A stretch of DNA of 64,000 nt from Gerris lacustris (taxonomy: Eukaryota > Arthropoda > Insecta > Hemiptera > Gerridae). Shown here piece after piece: positions 56,900 through 64,000 of the stretch. The translations under genes were made by a program, and so were the position numbers. The notes under the pieces were generated by a model, which was given only the letters and a program-made list of their open reading frames with translations, was not told the DNA's origin and did no database searches. Each line of letters begins with the position of its first letter. The first letter of the stretch is position 1. The stretch spans positions 31,130,720 through 31,194,719 of the forward strand of contig OX578286.1 of NCBI GenBank assembly GCA_951217055.1, written 5' to 3'.

Positions 56900-57058
56900 G
56901 CCTCGTCTAGACTCCCAAACGGTACAGAGCAAACGAACCCAGTATTTGTTTCTGCGCATGCCCAGAACTGGGATGCACATGCGCACTTTAGATAGGGCAT
57001 GCGCAGAGACCAATACTCGACTCGTTATCTCTGTTCGGTTCTGCAGTATGGACGAGGC
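56900..57058. mobile_element. 159-bp MITE with TTAA target
   Basis: GCCTCGTC...GACGAGGC inverted tips, continuing with an imperfect ACTCCCAAACGGTACAGAGC / CTCTGTTCGGTTCTGCAGTA pair, are flanked by TTAA at 56896-56899 and 57059-57062. A TTAA target fits piggyBac or Kolobok; the tip sequence does not decide. The interior has four GCGCATGC/GCATGCGC motifs. Confidence 0.8.
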
Positions 57059-57062
57059 TTAA

Positions 57063-57475
57063 AGATATAATAATAATGATTTAACAATGCATGTTTCATA
57101 TTTATCCATAAAGAGTTAACTTCAGCATGTTAAACATACAATTTACCGTCTCTTTTCTAGTAACAGTCAGGTGTTAATTTATAAGGTGGTTTTAAGTGAA
57201 CTAATAGAATTATGAATAAAGTGATTTCTGATAGGGACAAGCCATAGACTGTAATGAATGGTAGGGGGTGGTGTGATAACTAAATTATTATATTGGAGGA
57301 TATTGGAGAACCATAATGGTGAAAGGAACCGCAGTGGTGAAAGGTGCTAGTGCAACCTATTTAATTTCTTACGTGATTCTGGTAAGGAAGTAAGTGTCTG
57401 TTAAATTATCCCGCACTTCATGTACACATACCTTCTCGTTTATTAAATTGCGCAGTAAACACATAAGTTTCATGG
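57063..57475. other. AT-rich non-coding stretch
   Basis: No gene recognised. Confidence 0.5.
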
Positions 57476-57477
57476 TA

Positions 57478-57668
57478 TTTTCTTTAGATTGTTACTCCCC
57501 TACTAAGACAAAAGGATGTTTAGTCTTATGTAATACGGGACAAAGGAATATCACTCTTCTATTTTTATGAGTAGAGTAACAGTCAAAAGAAGAATATTCC
57601 GTACACCTTCTTTAGATTGTTACTCCCTTCTGCTTTTTATAAGGAGAGTAACGGTCTAAAGAAGTGTG
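57478..57668 (+). mobile_element. Rep-D MITE, degraded
   Basis: GGTATTTTCTTTAGATTGTT at the left and GTAACGGTCTAAAGAAGTG at the right, with an internal TIR pair. Shortened inside; no TSD visible. It abuts the 85-bp array. Confidence 0.7.
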
Positions 57669-57689
57669 ACTTTCACGATATTACGGTCC

Positions 57690-60240
57690 CAAGAATCAAC
57701 TGAAAAGGCTCTTCTCTCAAGATAAACCACGACTTCTTAACATTGTTATCACTATTAATTTAATCCTCGATAGGAGTACTTCCACTTGATAGGCTCTCCT
57801 CTCAAGATAAACCATGACTTCTTAACATTGTTATCACTATTAATTTAATCCACGATAGGAGTACTTCCACTGGATAGGCTCTCCTCTCAAGATAAACCAT
57901 GACTTCTTAACATTGTTATCACTATTCATTTAATACACGATAGGATTACTTCCGCTTGATAGGCTCTCCTCTCAAGATAAACAATGACTTCTTAACATTG
58001 TTATCACTATTCATTTAATCCACGATAGGAGTACTTTCGCTTGATAGACTCTCCTCTCAAGATAAACCATGACTTCTTAACATTGTTATCACTATTAATT
58101 TAATACACGATAGGAGTACTTCCGCTTGATAGGCTCTCCTCTCAAGATAAACCATGACTTCTTAACATTGTTATCACTATTAATTTAATCCACGATAGGA
58201 GTACTTCCGCTTGATAGGCTCTCCTCTCAAGATAAACCATGACTTCTTAACATTGTTATCACTATTCATTTAATACACGATAGGAGTACTTCCGCTTGAT
58301 AGGCTCTCCTCTTAAGATATACCATGACTTCCTAACATTGTTATCACTATTCATTTAATCCACGACAGGAGTACTTCCGCTTGATAGGCTCTCCTCTCAC
58401 GATATACCATGACTTCCTAACATTGTTATCACTATTCATTTAATCCACGATAGGAGTACTTCCGCTTGATAGGCTCTCCTCTTAAGATATACCATGACTT
58501 CTTAACATTGTTATCACTATTCATTTAATCCACGATAGGAGTACTTCCGCTTGATAGGCTCTCCTCTTAAGATATACCATGACTTCTTAACATTGTTATC
58601 ACTATTCATTTAATCCACGATAGGAGTACTTCCGCTTGATAGGCTCTCCTCTCAAGATATACCATGACTTCTTAACATTGTTATCACTATTAATTTAATC
58701 CACGATAGGAGTACTTCCGCTTGATAGGCTCTCCTCTCAAGATAAACAATGACTTCTTAACATTGTTATCACTATTAATTTAATCCACGATAGGAGTACT
58801 TCCGCTTGATAGGCTCTCCTCTCAAGATATACCATGACTTCTTAACATTGTTATCACTATTAATTTAATCCACGATAGGAGTACTTCCGCTTGATAGGCT
58901 CTCCTCTCAAGATAAACAATGACTTCTTAACATTGTTATCACTATTAATTTAATCCACGATAGGAGTACTTCCGCTTGATAGGCTCTCCTCTCAAGATAA
59001 ACAATGACTTCTTAACATTGTTATCACTATTAATTTAATCCACGATAGGAGTACTTCCGCTTGATAGGCTCTCCTCTTAAGATAAACAATGACTTCCTAA
59101 CATTGTTATCACTATTAATTTAATCCACGATAGGAGTACTTCCGCTTGATAGGCTCTCCTCTCAAGATATACCATGACTTCTTAACATTGTTATCACTAT
59201 TAATTTAATCCACGATAGGAGTACTTCCGCTTGATAGGCTCTCCTCTCAAGATAAACAATGACTTCTTAACATTGTTATCACTATTAATTTAATCCACGA
59301 TAGGAGTACTTCCGCTTGATAGGCTCTCCTCTCAAGATATACCATGACTTCTTAACATTGTTATCACTATTAATTTAATCCACGATAGGAGTACTTCCGC
59401 TTGATAGGCTCTCCTCTCAAGATAAACAATGACTTCTTAACATTGTTATCACTATTAATTTAATCCACGATAGGAGTACTTCCGCTTGATAGGCTCTCCT
59501 CTCAAGATAAACAATGACTTCTTAACATTGTTATCACTATTAATTTAATCCACGATAGGAGTACTTCCGCTTGATAGGCTCTCCTCTTAAGATAAACAAT
59601 GACTTCCTAACATTGTTATCACTATTAATTTAATCCACGATAGGAGTACTTCCGCTTGATAGGCTCTCCTCTCAAGATATACCATGACTTCTTAACATTG
59701 TTATCACTATTAATTTAATCCACGATAGGAGTACTTCCGCTTGATAGGCTCTCCTCTCAAGATAAACAATGACTTCTTAACATTGTTATCACTATTAATT
59801 TAATCCACGATAGGAGTACTTCCGCTTGATAGGCTCTCCTCTCAAGATAAACAATGACTTCTTAACATTGTTATCACTATTAATTTAATCCACGATAGGA
59901 GTACTTCCGCTTGATAGGCTCTCCTCTCAAGATAAACAATGACTTCTTAACATTGTTATCACTATTAATTTAATCCACGATAGGAGTACTTCCACTTGAT
60001 AGGCTCTCCTCTCAAGATAAACCATGACTTCTTAACATTGTTATTACAATTAATTTAATCCACGATAGGAGTACTTCCGCTTGATAGGCTCTCCTCTCAA
60101 GATAAACAATGACTTCTTAACATTGTTATCACTATTCATTTAATCCACGATAGGAGTACTTCCGCTTGATAGGCTCTCCTCTTAAGATAAACCATGACTT
60201 CCTAACATTGTTATCACAATTAATTTAATTCACGATAGGA
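57690..60240. repeat. 85-bp satellite array with six-unit higher-order repeat
   Basis: About 30 head-to-tail units of 85 bp (AGGCTCTCCT at 57791, 57876 and so on). Key words are CTTGATAGGCTCTCCTCTCA, AACATTGTTATCACTATTAA and CACGATAGGAGTACTTCCGC. Units differ in one window: AGATATACCATG (T), AGATAAACAATG (A), CTTAAGATAAACAATG with CCTAAC (A'). From 58640 the order is T-A-T-A-A-A' and repeats exactly from 59150, a 510-bp higher-order unit; a third partial round follows. Confidence 0.92.
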
Positions 60241-61155
60241 GAACTGCCCTCCATTGTTACTCTATTTGCTATTGTTATCACTATTACTTACTGTAAAATT
60301 TATTGCTACTAATTTATATTATGTTTAATACATAAAGAAATCCTAATTCTTTGCGCTCCTACCTTTTTTTAGCTTTACATATTTTAAAAGAACAATAGAA
60401 CCCATAAAAATTTTAATCACTATGAACAAAAGAAAAATAAGAAGAAATTAATTGACTTCTAGAAGTTTAATTAATTACTAAGGCATTTATAACTCATGTT
60501 TTGAATGTATTTTAACTACAATAAGTACACACATTAAACAAATTATCCATTCTTATAACGTCGTTAAAAGATAATCTTTTTAATTTAATGTCTTTTTGTT
60601 TTTTAATAATGACCTGCTAATTTAAATATGTTTAAAAAATTCATTAATAAAGGAAGGACACAAAGATAATAAAAAAAATAGATATAAATATCTATTTAAT
60701 TGTTTGAAATTACCGAAGAATTGTGGATCGTTCTGAAGAATTAATTTCTTTAACAAATTCTGATTTGCAATGATTCAATGTCAGGTTTGTTTTCTTTTGA
60801 AATTAATCCGTCTAAATATAGAACAAATGATATTGTTTTTAACCTTGACACTTGATAGATAGGTTTGTGTAGAAAGAATTAAAGTTCCTTATTGCGAAAA
60901 CTTTATAATATATAAATATGAGTGTCTGTCTGTTTGTTTACAAACCTACTAATGTTTTATTCTAAGCTCAATAAAATGTTTTTCACTTGGCATTATTTTA
61001 AATTCCTTATAGATTATTAAGAAATGTTTAAGATATTTTTATACACATTTATTTTACAATCTTATCTAAGAGTTTTAAATAGAATATAATTAAAATAACG
61101 ATTTGGCAATTATGATAGAATAGCTAGGAAATGTGTAGCTAGGAAAAACAAAATT
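60241..61155. other. AT-rich non-coding stretch
   Basis: No gene recognised. Confidence 0.5.
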
Positions 61156-61159
61156 AAGA

Positions 61160-61667
61160 GGCACTTCTTTAGATTAAAAAAAAAACTGAGAGGGGAGTAA
61201 CAATCTTAAGAAGGTGTACGGAATGTTCTTCTTTATACTGTCACTCCCCTTATAAAAACAGTAGTGTGATATTCCTTTGTCCCAAAGTACATTGGACTAA
61301 ACATCCCTTTGTCTTAATAGTCATTTTCATTCTAAAAGAACTTCTTGTATACGAGCCTGCAAGACAGTGAGACATTTTCATGTAACGCTTTTTGGTTCGT
61401 TTTTTGGTAACGCTTTTCGAGTTTATGTGCCAAAGTAAAGACATGAAAATGTCAAAAAATTCGAGCGTGCAGATTCTTGAGTTTGTAAATTAGGAATTAA
61501 ATCGAACATATTATGATGTGCTCACTTTTCTTCTTTTCCAGTTTATTAAGCAGTAATCTTTTAGCTTCTTCGCCATATTTTTAGTACCTAACGCTTTTCG
61601 AGTTTATGTAGCAAAGCCAAGACATGAAAATGTCAAAACATAGGGAGTAACAATTAAAAGAAGTACC
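61160..61667 (-). mobile_element. Rep-D MITE with perfect 8-bp TSD and an inner insertion
   Basis: AATTAAGA flanks both ends (61152-61159 and 61668-61675). The tips are GGCACTTCTTTAGATT and AACAATTAAAAGAAGTACC. The interior matches other Rep-D copies in reverse until about 61337. Then about 300 bp of foreign DNA follows, with two copies of CGCTTTTCGAGTTTATGT plus CAAAG..AAGACATGAAAATGTC (61410 and 61590). Confidence 0.88.
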
Positions 61668-61711
61668 AATTAAGAAATAAAAACGTATATTTAAAGAATT
61701 GAAAAGGATGT

Positions 61712-62480
61712 TTTAACGTAAACTAGGCATCGCGTGGCTCTATCATTGAAGCGAGCGTATTGCAATGAAATACTGAATTTTGAAATTTATTAATCATGAT
61801 GAATGTCATAGTCGAAGATAACTGGAAGAGGGTAGTGTAGGGAAGAGTGGGGGTACTCGGTACAAAGCTTTACTTCCTAAACAAACCTATACGACTATAA
61901 CAATCTTCACCACCCGCGGTAGCTTTTAAACAATTATTATAAATGTATCTCGTCGCTACGCAAAGAATTTTGCTTGTATCAAGTTGAAATTTTGCATACC
62001 TGTTTCAATTGTGCATTAGATGGTGTATATGAAGTTTTATTAAAATCGTTACTTTAGAACGTAAGATATCGGTAAAAAGGTTGTTTTCTCTATTATAAAC
62101 GTTTAGGTCCGCTTTAATAGTTTTAGCGATCTTTATTAAGTCATAGCGGTGTCGCTGTTGGTTTTAGTAAAAATTGTTATTTGAAAATAATGTTCGTCTC
62201 ATCGAATAGATGATGATAGAATCTTTTCCCGTCCTGAAATTCCAATTTAATTTTTGTACCTCTCGTTTACGCGAGCGTTGCGCGCGAACTCTTGGACGGA
62301 TCACGCTGTCCAACGAACTTAGCCTGAGTATTAGTAAGAGGAACATGTATACCAAATTTTAACTAAATCGGTCAATTTTTACTCAAGTTGTCGTCGTAAC
62401 GCGTGAACGTTACTGACAGACAGACACGGAACATATTTCGTTGAATGTAGGAAGCTCGCTACGCTCGCTTCAATTAAGTG
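61712..62480 (+). repeat. Rep-C long copy
   Basis: AACTAGGCATCGCGTGGCTC start, TTGTATCAAGTTGAAATTTT, 'gaagttttattaaaatcgtta', then TACGCGAGCGTTGCGCGCGA and the GAAGCTCGCTACGCTCGCTT end. It provides the empty site for the foldback at 38762. Confidence 0.7.
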
Positions 62481-62639
62481 TTGTTATTTACGTCAGAGGC
62501 AACAAAAAGGAAGAGCTTGCATTACTTATAAACAATAAATATATAGAAATTGATTGACACAACTAGACAGTTTAAAAGGAGGAGTTTTAAGTTACTTTTC
62601 TGAAAATAATGAATATTTAATCTCCTGTAGAGTGGCTAT

Positions 62640-62945
62640 TCTGTAACTTTAGTTGCAAGATATAAAAGGTGTTATTAGATATCTGAGATTCTGTAAAGTA
62701 TAATAATATTAAGTTGTTATTAAATATCTTATTTAAATCTTAGGTTTTGTGTTGGTTTAAATTTATATTCATACTTATCTCATCTTAGTTTAAAGACAGA
62801 AAGGTCAGGGTAGATATCTTAATGATTTCGTAACTTTAATTTAAAGATATTAATGTGCGTTAGGTACCTTAATGATTCTGTAACTTTACTTTAAAACTAT
62901 TAAGGGGTTGTTCAATATCTTAATGATTTCGTAACTTTAATTAAA
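62640..62945. repeat. degenerate edge of the 50-bp array
   Basis: Diverged units with 'gattctgtaactttaattt' and 'agatatcttaatgattt' words lead into the homogeneous array. Confidence 0.65.
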
Positions 62946-63690
62946 AGATAATCGTACGTTTTAGATATCATACTGATTCTGTAACTTTACTTTAAAACTA
63001 TTAAGGGGTTGTTCAATATCTTAATGATTTCGTAACTTTAATTAAAAGATAATCGTACGTTTTAGATATCATACTGATTCTGTAACTTTAATTAAAAGAT
63101 AATCGTACGTTTTAGATATCATACTGATTCTGTAACTTTAATTAAAAGATAATCGTACGTTTTAGATATCATACTGATTCTGTAACTTTAATTAAAAGAT
63201 AATCGTACGTTTTAGATATCATACTGATTCTGTAACTTTAATTAAAAGATAATCGTACGTTTTAGATATCATACTGATTCTGTAACTTTAATTAAAAGAT
63301 AATCGTACGTTTTAGATATCATACTGATTCTGTAACTTTAATTAAAAGATAATCGTACGTTTTAGATATCATACTGATTCTGTAACTTTAATTAAAAGAT
63401 AATCGTACGTTTTAGATATCATACTGATTCTGTAACTTTAATTAAAAGATAATCGTACGTTTTAGATATCATACTGATTCTGTAACTTTAATTAAAAGAT
63501 AATCGTACGTTTTAGATATCATACTGATTCTGTAACTTTAATTAAAAGATAATCGTACGTTTTAGATATCATACTGATTCTGTAACTTTAATTAAAAGAT
63601 AATCGTACGTTTTAGATATCATACTGATTCTGTAACTTTAATTAAAAGATAATCGTACGTTTTAGATATCATATTGATTCTGTAACTTTA
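62946..63690. repeat. 50-bp satellite, almost perfectly homogeneous
   Basis: Unit TTTAATTAAAAGATAATCGT plus ACGTTTTAGATATCATACTG plus ATTCTGTAAC (50 bp). Units from 63050 on are identical for about 12 copies, which implies very recent expansion or an assembly copy-number problem. The unit includes the palindromes TTAATTAA and CGTACG. Confidence 0.93.
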
Positions 63691-63731
63691 GTTTAAAGTT
63701 ATCAAGCTATTGATAGATATCATATCATAGG

Positions 63732-64000
63732 CTGTTCCTGAGGAACAATTGAAAAAGAAATGAAAGAAAACACATGAAAGGGAAAACACTAAAAGAACCA
63801 TGGCAATGACAAAAACGGCTCTTCCTAACGAACATTTAAAAATGAAATGAAAGGAAGGGGAAAACACCAAAAGAACCATAACAATGACAAAACGGCTCTT
63901 CCTAAGGAACAATTGAAAAAGAAATGAATTAAAAGGAGATTGCTCTAAAAGAACCATGGCAATGGCAAAACAGCTCTTCCTAAGAAACAATTGAAAAATT
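63732..64000. repeat. about 93-bp minisatellite, running off the window
   Basis: Three imperfect units, each with GGCTCTTCCTAA(G/C)GAACA, 'attgaaaaagaaatgaa' and AAAAGAACCATGGCAATG. The minus-strand open frame across it is a by-product of the repetition. Confidence 0.8.

Overview
The window is eukaryotic, AT-rich and almost entirely repetitive. Split coding sequence with GT/AG splice sites, many short DNA transposons with clean target-site duplications (TSDs), gypsy-type LTR retrotransposon remains, a tRNA-derived SINE, long (TA)n tracts and large minisatellite arrays all point to an animal genome. The transposon mix and the one host exon fit an arthropod, probably an insect (Hemiptera is only a guess). 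There are no operons and no complete gene.

The only convincing host coding sequence is one internal exon (12997-13189, minus strand) of an ABCG-type half transporter, with intact splice sites. Its flanking introns have filled with repeats, and no other exon of it was found. A cysteine-rich possible exon lies at 15609-15811.

Layout. 1-3.5 kb: a 1.7-kb TIR element plus fragments. 3.6-7.6 kb: two head-to-head copies of a gypsy integrase region forming a 1.04-kb inverted repeat, one arm interrupted by a solo LTR. 8.6-15.4 kb: dispersed families Rep-C, Rep-A and Rep-E around the ABCG exon and a 58/52-bp minisatellite. 16-28 kb: MITEs, (TA)n tracts, an 83-bp satellite rich in GATA motifs, a G-poor decamer array and a 179-bp foldback array. 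28.5-30.4 kb: a decayed gypsy gag-protease-RT with a tRNA-Leu-like primer site. 31-37 kb: a CATCGATG array, Rep-A, a hAT MITE nested in a Rep-D MITE, and a PIF/Harbinger relic that itself contains an inverted-repeat insertion. 38.7-44.3 kb: Rep-C and a nearly identical tandem 1.87-kb duplication. 44.5-50.5 kb: an expanded Rep-D MITE, a hairpin element with a hammerhead ribozyme core at its tip between two (TA)n tracts, and a mariner-type MITE packed with nuclear-receptor half-sites. 51-64 kb: Rep-B copies, a TTAA MITE and four large satellite arrays (41, 85, 50 and about 93 bp), the 85-bp one with a six-unit higher-order repeat.

Working names for dispersed families: Rep-A (starts with an ACTTTCTC hairpin and has a tRNA-like B-box module near its 3' end); Rep-B (one end reads GTCTGCCAATTAGTGTGGCA, the other GGAAGC); Rep-C (contains GTTCATTTTACCAATGC and GCTCGCGTAAACG blocks); Rep-D (MITE with 8-bp TSD, TIR GGTACTTCTTTAGATTGTTA); Rep-E (element with a central hairpin and a relic ORF resembling the N-terminus of tyrosine-recombinase transposon proteins). 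These names are mine, not database names. The most interesting signal is the hammerhead ribozyme hairpin at 48522-48766.
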